Assembly: GCF_006714895.1 (NCBI RefSeq)
Contig: NZ_VFME01000001.1
Span: 1,364,001 to 1,428,000, forward strand
Origin: Gramella sp. Hel_I_59
Lineage (GTDB): Bacteria; Bacteroidota; Bacteroidia; Flavobacteriales; Flavobacteriaceae
Reading direction: 5' to 3'
Length of the DNA: 64,000 nt
The notes under the pieces: generated by a model
What the model was told of the DNA's origin: nothing
Seen by the model: the letters and a program-made list of their open reading frames with translations, nothing else
Database searches by the model: none
Translations under genes and position numbers: made by a program
Part shown: positions 34,643-44,304 of the stretch, one piece after another
How the letters are laid out: each line of letters begins with the position of its first letter
How positions within the stretch are numbered: the first letter of the stretch is position 1

Positions 34643-37474
34643 TTAACTCATTTCCTTCTTCAGGAAGCGAGCAGTGTAACTTTTAGTGTTTTTAATTATT
34701 TGTTCAGGGGTGCCGATTGCGACAACTTCACCGCCACCTTTACCGCCTTCGTATCCTATATCGATGATATGATCTGCCATTTTAATCACATCCATATTGT
34801 GTTCTATAATAAGGACAGTATTTCCTTTATCGGTTAGCGAATTTAAGACATCCATTAGAACCCTGATATCTTCGAAATGTAAACCGGTAGTTGGCTCGTC
34901 CAAGATATAAAAAGTATTCCCGGTATCTCTTTTGGAAAGTTCAGTCGCCAGTTTAATTCTCTGGGCTTCCCCTCCAGAAAGTGTTGTGGATTGTTGTCCT
35001 AGACTAATATATCCCAGTCCAACATCTTGAATCGTCTTTAGTTTTCTGTAGATTTTCGGAATGTTCTCAAAGAAAGGAGTAGCCTCATTGATGGTCATTT
35101 CCAGCACATCTGCGATAGATTTTCCCTTATATCGAATCTCCAGAGTCTCACGATTAAATCGTTTCCCCTGGCATGTTTCGCATTCTACGTAAACATCTGG
35201 CAGGAAATTCATTTCGATCACACGAAGTCCGCCACCTTTACAAGTTTCACATCTTCCGCCTTTTACATTGAAACTGAATCTTCCTGGTTTATAACCACGA
35301 ATTAGTGATTCGGGTGTTTTGGCAAAAAGATTTCGCACTTCAGAAAATACGCCGGTATATGTAGCGGGATTAGAACGCGGGGTTCGTCCAATAGGACTTT
35401 GGTTAATATCAATTACCTTATCTATATGATCCAGTCCTTTAATAGTTTTGTAAGGTTTAGGAACCTTAACTCCATTAAAATAATGAGCATTCATAATAGG
35501 GTAGAGGGTCTCATTGATCAAAGTGGATTTACCACTTCCCGAAACACCAGTTACCGCGATCATCTTTCCTAACGGAATCTTGATACTCACATTCTTCAGG
35601 TTATTTCCTGTCGCACCTTTTAATTCGATCGACTTCCCGTTACCTTTTCGTCTTTTCTGCGGAATGGCGATGGCCTTTTTACCACTCAAATAATCTGCGG
35701 TTAACGTAGAATGATTCAGCAGTTCTGAAGGAGGACCTTCGCTAATGATCTCACCACCGAATTTCCCGGCACGTGGTCCAATATCGATCACGTGATCTGC
35801 CCTTTCGATCATATCCTTGTCATGCTCCACAACGATCACAGTATTCCCGATATCTCTCAAAGATTCCAGAGAATTGATCAGCTTTTCGTTATCGCGTTGA
35901 TGCAGTCCAATACTTGGTTCATCAAGAATGTACAAAACACCTACCAGTTGAGATCCAATCTGTGTAGCAAGTCTTATACGTTGTGCTTCCCCACCTGAAA
36001 GTGATTTGGAACCACGATTTAGATTAAGGTACGTAAGACCTACATCTACCAGAAAGGCGATACGGGCGCGTATTTCTTTTACGACTTCTTCACCAATCTG
36101 TAATTGTTTTGCTGAAAGCTTCGCTTCGATATTTTCGAACCAGTCAGCAAGGTCTGAAATATCAAGATTAGCAAGTTCTGCAATATTTTTATCATTTATT
36201 CTGAAGTATAATGCTTCCTTTTTTAATCTGGTACCTTCACATTCGGGGCAATCTACCTTGTCCATGTATTCTTTTGCCCATCTGCGTAAAGAAGTAGAAT
36301 CGTTGTTCTTAAAGGTTGTTTCAATAAAGCTTGCGACACCTTCAAAATCGATCTTAAAATCCCGGGTGATTCCTAAAGCCTTGGATTCCTTGGAGAATTT
36401 TTCTTTTCCTCCATATAGAATCATATCCAATGCTTCCTTCGGAATCTTATTGATAGGATCATTCAGACTGAAATCAAAGCGTTCAGCTATAAGTTCAAGT
36501 TGAGAAAATACCCAGTTCTTTTTTTGAGGCCCGTGAGGTTCCAGACCTCCGTTTTTAATGGATTTCTTAGGCTCCGGAATAATCTTGTCAATATTCACCT
36601 GATACAAAGTACCTATCCCATTACAATTAGGACAGGCTCCTTTAGGCGAATTGAAAGAAAAACTATTAGGCTCTGGATTAGGGTAACTTATTCCAGTAGT
36701 AGGACACATAAGATTCCTGCTAAAGTATCGAACTTCACCACTATCCTGATCGAGGATCATAAGAGTATCCTCACCATGATACATAGCAGTTTTGATACTT
36801 TCATCAAGTCTTTTATCTGCTTCAGGCTTTTTTTCAATTTTCAGGCGGTCTACAACGATCTCAATATCATGAGTCTTGTATCGATCCAGCTTCATGCCTT
36901 TTTCAATATCCACCACTTTCTCATCTGCCCGAACTTTTATAAATCCCTGCTTGGCAATGGATTCGAACAATTCGCGGTAGTGACCTTTTCTACTTCTTAT
37001 TACTGGTGCAAGAATATTTACCTTTTTACCCTTAAAATCCTGCAAGATGAGTTCTTTGATCTGGGAGTCTGTATAGCTCACCATTTTCTCACCAGTCTTG
37101 TAACTGTAGGCTTCTCCGGCTCTGGCAAACAATAATCTCAAAAAATCATAGATCTCTGTGATCGTTCCTACAGTACTTCTAGGGTTTTTACTGGTTGTTT
37201 TCTGTTCTATGGCGATCACTGGAGAGAGACCTTCAATTTTATCCACATCTGGACGTTCCAGGCTTCCTAAGAACTGGCGGGCATATGCAGAAAAAGTTTC
37301 AATATATCTACGCTGTCCTTCAGCATAGATAGTATCAAATGCGAGTGAAGATTTACCAGATCCCGAGAGACCGGTAATCACAACCAGCTGTTCCCTGGGT
37401 ATGGAAACATCTATATTCTTAAGATTGTGAACTCTAGCTCCTAATACTTCGATACTGTCTTCAAATTTCGCCAT
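34643..37474 (-). CDS. uvrA: Excinuclease ABC subunit A
   Basis: UvrA recognises DNA lesions with UvrB in nucleotide excision repair. It is 943 residues with two ABC modules: Walker [15 protein letters not shown] and [14 protein letters not shown], signatures [17 protein letters not shown] and [15 protein letters not shown], and Walker [16 protein letters not shown] and [15 protein letters not shown]. The C-terminal zinc module (CETCKGGG...CETCQGKRF) is intact. In the first zinc module the CxxC is CPTT, as I recall for other Bacteroidota UvrA. I use the ATG giving MAKFEDS; the TTG four codons earlier lies almost on the -7 promoter box. Confidence 0.97.
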   Translation of the reverse strand: MAKFEDSIEVLGARVHNLKNIDVSIPREQLVVITGLSGSGKSSLAFDTIYAEGQRRYIETFSAYARQFLGSLERPDVDKIEGLSPVIAIEQKTTSKNPRSTVGTITEIYDFLRLLFARAGEAYSYKTGEKMVSYTDSQIKELILQDFKGKKVNILAPVIRSRKGHYRELFESIAKQGFIKVRADEKVVDIEKGMKLDRYKTHDIEIVVDRLKIEKKPEADKRLDESIKTAMYHGEDTLMILDQDSGEVRYFSRNLMCPTTGISYPNPEPNSFSFNSPKGACPNCNGIGTLYQVNIDKIIPEPKKSIKNGGLEPHGPQKKNWVFSQLELIAERFDFSLNDPINKIPKEALDMILYGGKEKFSKESKALGITRDFKIDFEGVASFIETTFKNNDSTSLRRWAKEYMDKVDCPECEGTRLKKEALYFRINDKNIAELANLDISDLADWFENIEAKLSAKQLQIGEEVVKEIRARIAFLVDVGLTYLNLNRGSKSLSGGEAQRIRLATQIGSQLVGVLYILDEPSIGLHQRDNEKLINSLESLRDIGNTVIVVEHDKDMIERADHVIDIGPRAGKFGGEIISEGPPSELLNHSTLTADYLSGKKAIAIPQKRRKGNGKSIELKGATGNNLKNVSIKIPLGKMIAVTGVSGSGKSTLINETLYPIMNAHYFNGVKVPKPYKTIKGLDHIDKVIDINQSPIGRTPRSNPATYTGVFSEVRNLFAKTPESLIRGYKPGRFSFNVKGGRCETCKGGGLRVIEMNFLPDVYVECETCQGKRFNRETLEIRYKGKSIADVLEMTINEATPFFENIPKIYRKLKTIQDVGLGYISLGQQSTTLSGGEAQRIKLATELSKRDTGNTFYILDEPTTGLHFEDIRVLMDVLNSLTDKGNTVLIIEHNMDVIKMADHIIDIGYEGGKGGGEVVAIGTPEQIIKNTKSYTARFLKKEMS

Positions 37475-37491
37475 ACATTTTTTCAAGATGG

Positions 37492-37499
37492 CAAAGTTA
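37492..37499 (-). promoter_or_regulatory. -7 box TAACTTTG for uvrA
   Basis: On the minus strand this is a perfect TAnnTTTG match about 18 bp before the uvrA ATG. It makes a start further upstream unlikely. No SOS-box was recognised. Confidence 0.5.
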
Positions 37500-37859
37500 C
37501 TTATTGTAGCGCTATTAAGAAAGCCGAAGTCAAAGTACTGTTGTTAAGATACCTGTAATTTATTTGTAAGAAGGAATCAGAGCTAAACTTGTTAAGCGAA
37601 TCATAAATTAAGACTGATTTTGACTTTCCATTCGTTTAACGGAGTTAATGTCGTTAATAAAATCTTAATTGCCTACAATCTAAATTATTGATTGTCAGAG
37701 TAATATTACTATAAAAATTTTATCTCTGGATTTACAGCTACTATATTTGAGTATCCCTAAAAATGTTCCCGATCTGTTCATGATCATTTAGAAGTGTAAC
37801 TGTAACCCTACTCAGTTGCAATTGGAGCTTGTTTATATTTATTTAATGTTTGAGAGAAA
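37500..37859. other. Intergenic region between uvrA and the LuxR-type regulator
   Basis: About 360 bp without an ORF. Apart from the uvrA -7 box at its left edge, it contains an inverted repeat ACAATC-N9-GATTGT near 37675-37695, which could be an operator or chance. No TAnnTTTG box for the regulator gene was found, so its promoter remains unassigned. Confidence 0.4.
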
Positions 37860-38864
37860 ATGCAGAAGAAACAATTACTTATTGTAAGTAAGAATGAATT
37901 GCTTATCCAGGAACTTGTTCAGGGTTTGAGCACTATGTTTGATGTTTCCATAGAAGGATCCATCCATGTAGCTTATCACAGGGTTCTTAACTTATTACCA
38001 GATACGATCGTTTTTGACAAAACTTCCTATCGTAAACCTTCAGATTTTAAGAATCTGAAAAACTTTAAAGCAACCCACTTTCTAAAAAGAGCACATCTTG
38101 CAATCTATGGAAGTCCGTTGGAAATTAAGATGATGGCAAAACGATACAAAGATCTTGTAGATGAGTATCATTCTACTGCCACAGGTTTAGAGCAATTGGT
38201 TTCTAGAATCGCTCGCACTGCAGAGCAACACAAACTTAATTACTGGCATGAATGCTTTATGGGACTTTTTCACTTAATGAATCAACCCGTGCTGCTTCTA
38301 GAGAAAGACCAGATAGTTAATATGAACGATGTCGCAAGAAATACATTCAGGACCAGTGAGGAAATGCTGGATATTACAGATATAGTGAGACCGGATACTA
38401 AAAATACCATACGGGAATGCTTACGCAAATTTGCAAAAGGTAAGCATATGCATGCTACAACTGAAACTACTCTCAGGATCACCAGTCAGAAGCTTAGAAA
38501 TGCACGCATTACGCTTTCAAAACTGACTCCGAAAATTCAGGATACCTATATAATGCTAATCGATTTTATGGGTGATGAATATAGCCTTCGTGGGAACGTG
38601 GGTTCTACGGCTACGGAAGTTGAAAATTCTCTGTCGATGGCAAAATGTATGGAAGAGGAGAATTTCACGAGAAGAGAAAAAGAGATCATTACACTTTTAT
38701 GTAAGGGCTATAAGACTAAGGAGATTTCAGAAGCACTATTTATAAGTCCGAAAACAATAGAGAAGCACAGATCGAGTATTATAAAAAGAACAAATTCAGA
38801 TACGATCCTTGAAAGCATTATTTACGCTATCAATCACAACCTGGTTGAAATGCCTAAATCTTAA
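37860..38864 (+). CDS. PAS/LuxR-type transcriptional regulator with receiver-like N-terminus
   Basis: The protein is 334 residues in three parts. Residues 1-120 resemble a receiver domain: an Asp (Asp53, in TIVFDK) sits at the phosphorylation position, but the acidic pocket after the first strand is Ser-Lys-Asn instead of Asp-Asp, so phosphorylation is doubtful. Residues about 130-240 look like a PAS domain (VLLLEKDQIVNMNDVARN). The C-terminus is a clear LuxR/GerE helix-turn-helix, FTRREKEIITLLCKGYKTKEISEAL...TIEKHRSSI. No histidine kinase is adjacent. It lies directly upstream of the three modular lipoproteins and a palindrome, so it is the candidate local regulator. Confidence 0.8.
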   Translation: MQKKQLLIVSKNELLIQELVQGLSTMFDVSIEGSIHVAYHRVLNLLPDTIVFDKTSYRKPSDFKNLKNFKATHFLKRAHLAIYGSPLEIKMMAKRYKDLVDEYHSTATGLEQLVSRIARTAEQHKLNYWHECFMGLFHLMNQPVLLLEKDQIVNMNDVARNTFRTSEEMLDITDIVRPDTKNTIRECLRKFAKGKHMHATTETTLRITSQKLRNARITLSKLTPKIQDTYIMLIDFMGDEYSLRGNVGSTATEVENSLSMAKCMEEENFTRREKEIITLLCKGYKTKEISEALFISPKTIEKHRSSIIKRTNSDTILESIIYAINHNLVEMPKS

Positions 38865-38896
38865 AGCATTGTTAAACAGGTATTTTAAGATCTATA

Positions 38897-38914
38897 ATAG
38901 GGGATTTCCCCTAT
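38897..38914. promoter_or_regulatory. 18-bp perfect palindrome, candidate operator
   Basis: ATAGGGGA-TT-TCCCCTAT has two 8-bp perfect arms and is GC-rich against an AT-rich background. It begins 32 bp after the stop of the LuxR-type regulator and about 340 bp before the first lipoprotein ATG. The size fits a site for a dimeric LuxR-type protein. It could also be a weak hairpin, but no T-run follows. Confidence 0.4.
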
Positions 38915-39255
38915 AAAATTGAGAGATACAATGACATATATTTACCTAGATTTCTAAAAGAGGTTGCCCCCATCTTCACAAAATCTTTCCTACACTAAGA
39001 TCGCCCCCGATCCTTACTTAATAAATTGAAAAGAATCATCTCATTTGAGATAACAAATATTATTTATTAACCATTCGAAAATTTATTAACCAAAACTCTG
39101 TAATTATGAAGTAGATAGTCACTCCCACCTGGTTCCATCTGAACCGGAAAACTCGTAAGATTAGATCTTAAGAACCTTTATCCACGAACATATATCGTTC
39201 CCTGGACCAGACATTTATTAACCATTCTAAAAATTTTAACCAAAACTTTTTAATC
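38915..39255. other. Long leader region with duplicated translation-start segment and two-codon ORF
   Basis: The stretch 39062-39111 (ATTTATTAACCATTC ... TTAACCAAAACT ... ATGAAG) recurs at 39213-39261 with few changes, the second copy leading into the first lipoprotein gene. The first copy ends in ATG AAG TAG, a two-codon ORF. Further upstream, GCCCCCATC and GCCCCCGATC recur about 40 bp apart (38966 and 39003), and GGTTC-N5-GAACC sits near 39131. No CDS is present. Confidence 0.5.
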
Positions 39256-40725
39256 ATGAAAAAATTTAATTTATACCTCGCTATTTTCTCGATGTGTGCT
39301 TTGGTGCTCACCGGGTGTAGCAAAGATGAAAACGAAAAAATAAATCCAGGCGAAGATTCAGCATTTGTTGAGATCACTTTTGGAGCATCACTTGACGAAC
39401 TCGTAAACCGGGCCGTACAGGTTAATAAGGATCATTTTAACCAAGTTCCAACCTGTTCAGATGCTACACCTACTGTAGCAAGAATCGAATTTTCCTATGG
39501 AGGGCAGAATTATTCGACAGATGTAGATATTTTGTTTGATGGAACTGCATACTTTACAGATTACTCTGAAGCACTAAAGATCCCAGTAGCAAATAATGGT
39601 ACGACTACCGTTACTTTAACTGGTTTTATGGTGTATGATGGAGATCCTACTACAGATGGTGATATTATCTGGATCGCACCTAAATCTTCTGAAGAAGGTC
39701 AGTTTGATGGGTATGTAGATAATCCTCTACCATTTGATTTTGATGTTAGAGATGGTACAAAACCATACATTGATATTGAAGTTTTGTGTTATGATAGACG
39801 TATGGTAAATGAATATGGATATGTATTCTTTGAACTTGAAAATACTGAACTAATCAACTTCTGTATTTTTGGAAACTTCTGTCCACCATCTGGTAGACAC
39901 TACCTTGCTTCTTATAGCGTAAATGTATGGACAGTAGATGAAAACGGTAATAATCTTGTAGATCTTTATGATGGTGGAATAGAAAATATGATCGTTGAAG
40001 AAGACGGACAGTATTCTGCAGACCCATTATGTATCGTATTACCAGATAGATTAGACGAGACCGATAGATATCGTATTGAAATTAGAATTCAAGATGGTCC
40101 TGATTATGACGCTAATGAAGGTGAATTAATTAGAACTGCAATTCTTACAGATCTAGAGATTAGAACATTTTTTGATGGCGATGATAACCTGGAATACTAC
40201 CACTTCTTTGAAGGTTGTGGAGAGTCTGATGATCCACAAATCTTTGATGATCCTCGTGACGATACCATGGTTTATAAGACTTGTGCTAAAGAATTAAATG
40301 ATTCTGGTGTTATAGCCTTGGCTTCTGTTGCAAAAACAGGAAATAAATTTGATGTAACCGTACTTGCTACTAATACTACTGCAGGAATGAGTCATCTACA
40401 GCATATTCATGGATTTGCTCCTGTACAGGGAGTTCAACAGGATGCAACCTGTCCAACTATGGACGCTGCTGGTGCTGACGGAATTCTAACCCTAGCAGAA
40501 GGCGTTCCTTTCTATGGACCTGTCCAACTAGGTCTGTCTGTTTCTGGAGATGAATTCCCGGTTGCCGATGCAAATGGAAATTATATCTACGAAAGAGTTT
40601 TCACACTTTCAGCGGAAGAAATGGAAAATCTTACATCTCTTGATAAGAATGTGATTGTAATTCATGGTCTTGATGGCAATGCTACTTTACCAGTAGCATG
40701 TGGAGAACTTACTTTAGTTCAATAG
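39256..40725 (+). CDS. Modular surface lipoprotein 1 (shared N-domain, CHRD-like C-module)
   Basis: The protein is 489 residues with a lipoprotein signal ending at LVLTGC (Cys21). Residues about 37-325 form a domain shared with the next two genes, with blocks NKDHFNQVPTCSDA, FSYGGQNY, DGYVDNPLPFDF, DGTKPYIDIEVLCYD, RRMVNEYGYVFF, GRHYLASYSV and SADPLCIVLP. I do not recognise this domain. The C-module (about 338-489) has HLQHIHGF and VIVIHGLDG and resembles CHRD or SOD-like beta domains, which is inference. The Asp/Glu-rich composition suggests calcium binding and an outer-membrane surface location. It is the first of three tandem paralogues and ends in its own terminator. Confidence 0.65.
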   Translation: MKKFNLYLAIFSMCALVLTGCSKDENEKINPGEDSAFVEITFGASLDELVNRAVQVNKDHFNQVPTCSDATPTVARIEFSYGGQNYSTDVDILFDGTAYFTDYSEALKIPVANNGTTTVTLTGFMVYDGDPTTDGDIIWIAPKSSEEGQFDGYVDNPLPFDFDVRDGTKPYIDIEVLCYDRRMVNEYGYVFFELENTELINFCIFGNFCPPSGRHYLASYSVNVWTVDENGNNLVDLYDGGIENMIVEEDGQYSADPLCIVLPDRLDETDRYRIEIRIQDGPDYDANEGELIRTAILTDLEIRTFFDGDDNLEYYHFFEGCGESDDPQIFDDPRDDTMVYKTCAKELNDSGVIALASVAKTGNKFDVTVLATNTTAGMSHLQHIHGFAPVQGVQQDATCPTMDAAGADGILTLAEGVPFYGPVQLGLSVSGDEFPVADANGNYIYERVFTLSAEEMENLTSLDKNVIVIHGLDGNATLPVACGELTLVQ

Positions 40726-40730
40726 TATCA

Positions 40731-40762
40731 AAGGGACACTTATTCAAAGTGTCCCTTTTTTT
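40731..40762 (+). terminator. Terminator between modular lipoproteins 1 and 2
   Basis: The arms AGGGACACTT/AAGTGTCCCT pair perfectly over a short loop and run into seven T's, 26 bp before the next ATG. It may act as an attenuator in the array. Confidence 0.88.
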
Positions 40763-40786
40763 AAATCAACTTAAAACACAACATAA

Positions 40787-42514
40787 ATGAAACATTTTAA
40801 AATTTGCTTGGGATTATTAGCAATGTTAGCGTTGCTGGTAATGTCATGTAGCCAGGAAGATCAATCTTCCTCTGAAACGGGCACAGATGTTCAGTCTGTA
40901 GACTTACAATTTGGAGCATTATTAAATGACCTGGCAAACCGGGCCATGAGCGTAAATAAGGATCATTTTAACCAAATTCCTGATTGTTCAGATGCACTTC
41001 CAGCGGTAGCTAGTATAGCTTTTAGCTATGGCGGAAATGACTATGATGTAGATGTGGACATTCTGAATGACGGATCAGATTTTTATACAGCATATTCAGA
41101 AGATCTAAAAATACCAGTAGCTAATAATAGCTCTGTAACCGTGACCTTAAATGGTTTTCGTGTTTATGACGGTGATCCAGATGATGATGGTGAGCTAATT
41201 TGGGTAGCTCCAATTGAAGCTACACCCGGACAGTTTGATGGATATGTAGATAACCCTTTGCCTTTCACTTTTGAAGTTCGTGACGGTACGAAACCTTATA
41301 TCGACATTGAAGTTTTATGTTTCGATCGCAGAATGGTCAACGAATATGGTTATCCTTTCTTTGATCTGGTACCTGGAAAACTGTATCCTCTGTGCTTTTT
41401 TGCAAACTATTGCCCTAGCGTAAATGGTAGACATTATGTAGGTAACTATAGCGTAGATCTTTATTATGATAATGGTGAAGAGCGTATTAAACTTTATTCT
41501 ACAGCACAAACGCCAACAACTGGTGAAACTAATGGAGAATACTTTGCAGATCCTCTTTGTTTAGTAGTACCAGAATCTCCTTTTGAAGATCCTACTACTG
41601 AATATCTTTTCTATACAGTTACTCCTTTAGACTGGGCAGATTCTTATGGTGATATAGACAATACACCACTAGCAGAAGTTGGTCTAAACTGGAATGATGT
41701 TGACGAATTATTAAGCGCCGATGGCGAATCTGTAGACTATATACACCTATTTATAGGTTGCGAGCCACCAATAGGAGATTGTCCTGGTGTACCAACAGAA
41801 GGAGATATGGATGGAGATTGCGTGCCAGATGTTGATGACGAATGTCCAGAAGTTCCAGGTACTGCTGAAAATTTTGGTTGTCCAGATGATGAATGTCCTG
41901 GAGAGGATTTAGATGGTGATGGATTGTTCGGAGACTGTGATCAGTGTCCTAACGATGCTGGAACAGCTGATAATTTTGGTTGCCCAGTAGATGATTGTAC
42001 CACTGATACTGATAATGATGGTGTAGTAGATTGTGAAGATGAATGTCCAGATACTCAGGGTCCAGCAGATAATGATGGTTGTCCAGAAGATAATGGAGGT
42101 GATACTTGTGAAACAGCATTTATGTTTGGTGATACACAGATCAATGACATTTCAAATGGTAATCGTTGGGGATGGGCCGAAAATTTCGATACCACTATCG
42201 ATGGCAACAGTAAAACTTTCAATTTCTGGGCTGGAGCTGGTCAAAATGATACTAGCAAAGGAGAACTTGTAGGTACTGTCACAATTACTGTCGATGGAGA
42301 CGAGGTGAATTTTGATATCGATCTTGAGTCAGGAGTTAGTTTGGATGATCTTCACGTTTACTTAAGCGAAGATAACCCTGGAAATACAGCAAAAAGTCCA
42401 GGTCAGTATAACAGAAATGATGAGGTAAGTACAGGTAATTTAGATTTCACTCTAGACCGTACCAGTGACGATTCCAGTTTTTGGATAATCGTTCACGGAG
42501 TAGCTTGTTATTAG
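40787..42514 (+). CDS. Modular surface lipoprotein 2 (shared N-domain, TSP3 repeats, beta C-module)
   Basis: The protein is 575 residues with a lipoprotein signal ending at LLVMSC (Cys21). Residues about 37-325 repeat the unrecognised shared domain (NKDHFNQIPDCSDA, DGTKPYIDIEVLCFD, RRMVNEYGY, GRHYVGNYSVDLY, ADPLCLVVP). Residues about 331-435 are thrombospondin type-3-like calcium repeats (DMDGDCVPDVDDECP, DLDGDGLFGDCDQCP, DTDNDGVVDCEDECP). The last 135 residues, beginning ETAFMFGDTQIND, are a beta domain with SFWIIVHGVACY at the end; its family is unknown to me. It is probably an exported, calcium-stiffened surface protein. Confidence 0.65.
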   Translation: MKHFKICLGLLAMLALLVMSCSQEDQSSSETGTDVQSVDLQFGALLNDLANRAMSVNKDHFNQIPDCSDALPAVASIAFSYGGNDYDVDVDILNDGSDFYTAYSEDLKIPVANNSSVTVTLNGFRVYDGDPDDDGELIWVAPIEATPGQFDGYVDNPLPFTFEVRDGTKPYIDIEVLCFDRRMVNEYGYPFFDLVPGKLYPLCFFANYCPSVNGRHYVGNYSVDLYYDNGEERIKLYSTAQTPTTGETNGEYFADPLCLVVPESPFEDPTTEYLFYTVTPLDWADSYGDIDNTPLAEVGLNWNDVDELLSADGESVDYIHLFIGCEPPIGDCPGVPTEGDMDGDCVPDVDDECPEVPGTAENFGCPDDECPGEDLDGDGLFGDCDQCPNDAGTADNFGCPVDDCTTDTDNDGVVDCEDECPDTQGPADNDGCPEDNGGDTCETAFMFGDTQINDISNGNRWGWAENFDTTIDGNSKTFNFWAGAGQNDTSKGELVGTVTITVDGDEVNFDIDLESGVSLDDLHVYLSEDNPGNTAKSPGQYNRNDEVSTGNLDFTLDRTSDDSSFWIIVHGVACY

Positions 42515-42525
42515 ATAAAAAATTG

Positions 42526-42569
42526 TTCCATCTTGGAGAAACTTTAATTAACTCCAGGATGGAATATTT
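42526..42569 (+). terminator. Hairpin between modular lipoproteins 2 and 3
   Basis: Thirteen-base arms TTCCATCTTGGAG and CTCCAGGATGGAA pair with one wobble over a 13-base loop, followed by only a short T-rich stretch. It is a weak terminator or processing/attenuation structure. Confidence 0.65.
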
Positions 42570-42596
42570 TGAATAAAATATTAACCAAATATATAA

Positions 42597-44219
42597 ATGA
42601 TGAAATTTATTAATAAATATATAGCATTGGTAGCCGTGTTCGCTATGATGTTTACATCCTGTAGTAAGGATGAAAGTTCTGAGGGACTAGATGACGCAGA
42701 ACTTCAGGCAGTGGAAATTACGTTTGGAGCTTCGCTTAATGATCTGGTAGATCGAGCGGCTCAAAGCATAAGCAAGGATCATTTCAATACAATTCCTGAT
42801 TGTTCTGATGCTGAACCAGCTGTAGCAAGAATAGATTTTAGCTACGGTGGAAACAGTTACCAGACAGATGTATCAATTCTAAAGGATGCAAATGGATATT
42901 TTACCGACTATTCCGAAGATCTTAAAATATTAGTTCCTAACAATGGACAGGTGACAATTAGCCTGGACGGTTTTATGGTCTATGATGGTGATCCGGATAC
43001 TACCGGAAACTTGATCTGGGTAGCTCCAAAAGAGTCTGATGGTGATTTCGATGGTTATGTAGACCAGGCACTGCCTTTCGATTTTACTGTTGAAGATGGT
43101 ACTAAACCATACATTGATGTAGAAGTTCTCTGTTTTGATCGCCGTATGGTAAACGAATATGGATACGTATTTTTTGATATTCTTCCAGAAGTTATATATC
43201 CATTATGTCTATTTGTAAACTACTGTGACGAAGATGGCAGACATTATGTAGCTGATTATAGTATTGATCTGTACTTTGGAGAGGATGCGTCTGGTATTCA
43301 ACTTTATGATCATACCGAAAGTTCAGCTATGGCTTCAACTGGAGATTACGGAGATGGTCAGTATTACGCAGATCCACTTTGTCTTGTAGTTCCAGGTCCA
43401 CCTGCTAATCTTGGTGACAACGAACCTTACTTATTTATGGTGCTGTACCCGCAAGATTGGGATGGTACTGGTGACATTGATAACTCACCAATACAGGGAA
43501 TAACTTTATCATGGAACATGGTTAAGTCATTACTCAATGGAGATGGAACAACAAATGAATATTATCACCTGCTTATTGGTGAATGTGAAGGTGCCTTGAC
43601 CGGAGATGGTACTGGTGGAAATGGTGGTGGAACAGGAGACACAGATCTTGACAACGATGGTGTTGACAATGATGTGGATCAATGTCCTAATACACCAGCC
43701 GGGGCTACTGTAAATGCAGTTGGATGTCCAGATTCAGACGGAGATGGAGTTTATGACAATGATGATCTATGTGAAGAAACTCCAACTGGTACTACAGTAG
43801 ATGAAGACGGTTGTCCCGTAGATGTAGGAGGAACTGATTGTGGAACTGCAACCTGGGGACGTGATGATCTCGTAGAAGGTTTTGGTCTTGTAATCGTTTC
43901 AGATTTTGCTTTTCCTGTAAGGATTTTTGCTGAAGCCTCTACTTTAGATGGTTTAAATGAAAACCTGGAAATTGGCTCAATTCAGTTGAGTACAGTTGAA
44001 GGAGGAATTGGAGTAGCTATTAATTTAGAAGACGGAGACTATGAAGTAACGGGATACACAATTAGTGCAAGCTTAAATGCAGATGGTAGTGACCCGATAG
44101 TTGAATCTGGTTCTTCAATTGCGGCGGGCGGTTCGGCGAACGAGACACTTACAATTCCATCATTCGATGATTTATACTTGAAAATCGAATTCGATATCTG
44201 TGAAGTTTCTGTGAATTAA
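42597..44219 (+). CDS. Modular surface lipoprotein 3 (shared N-domain, TSP3 repeats, different C-module)
   Basis: The protein is 540 residues, with a lipoprotein signal ending at AMMFTSC (Cys22). The shared domain spans about residues 38-326 (SKDHFNTIPDCSDA, DGYVDQALPFDF, DGTKPYIDVEVLCFD, RRMVNEYGYVFF). A Gly-rich linker (TGDGTGGNGGGTGD) leads to two TSP3-like repeats with DLDNDGVDNDVDQCP and DSDGDGVYDNDDLCE. The C-module (about 415-540) is beta-rich and differs from those of genes 1 and 2. The leader contains TTAACCAAAT, matching the leader element of gene 1. ATGATG offers two starts, the first used here. Confidence 0.65.
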   Translation: MMKFINKYIALVAVFAMMFTSCSKDESSEGLDDAELQAVEITFGASLNDLVDRAAQSISKDHFNTIPDCSDAEPAVARIDFSYGGNSYQTDVSILKDANGYFTDYSEDLKILVPNNGQVTISLDGFMVYDGDPDTTGNLIWVAPKESDGDFDGYVDQALPFDFTVEDGTKPYIDVEVLCFDRRMVNEYGYVFFDILPEVIYPLCLFVNYCDEDGRHYVADYSIDLYFGEDASGIQLYDHTESSAMASTGDYGDGQYYADPLCLVVPGPPANLGDNEPYLFMVLYPQDWDGTGDIDNSPIQGITLSWNMVKSLLNGDGTTNEYYHLLIGECEGALTGDGTGGNGGGTGDTDLDNDGVDNDVDQCPNTPAGATVNAVGCPDSDGDGVYDNDDLCEETPTGTTVDEDGCPVDVGGTDCGTATWGRDDLVEGFGLVIVSDFAFPVRIFAEASTLDGLNENLEIGSIQLSTVEGGIGVAINLEDGDYEVTGYTISASLNADGSDPIVESGSSIAAGGSANETLTIPSFDDLYLKIEFDICEVSVN

Positions 44220-44225
44220 TTCTTA

Positions 44226-44277
44226 AAAAGACCCGCATGATTAATTAACCGGGGGGTGACTAATTTGCGGGTTTTTT
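44226..44277 (+). terminator. Rho-independent terminator after modular lipoprotein 3
   Basis: AAAAGACCCGCA pairs with TGCGGGTTTTTT around a 28-base GC-containing loop and runs into a T-tract. Confidence 0.8.
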
Positions 44278-44304
44278 ACCCACTCCTGTGGAGTGTGTGT
44301 AAGG

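Noticed and set aside
36500..37135. 211-codon plus-strand ORF
   Set aside because: It is antisense inside uvrA, whose ABC and zinc motifs are intact on the minus strand. The product has no recognisable domain and no promoter.
37484..37486. TTG start codon for uvrA
   Set aside because: It lies about 5 bp from the -7 promoter box, leaving no room for a transcript start; the downstream ATG fits the family.
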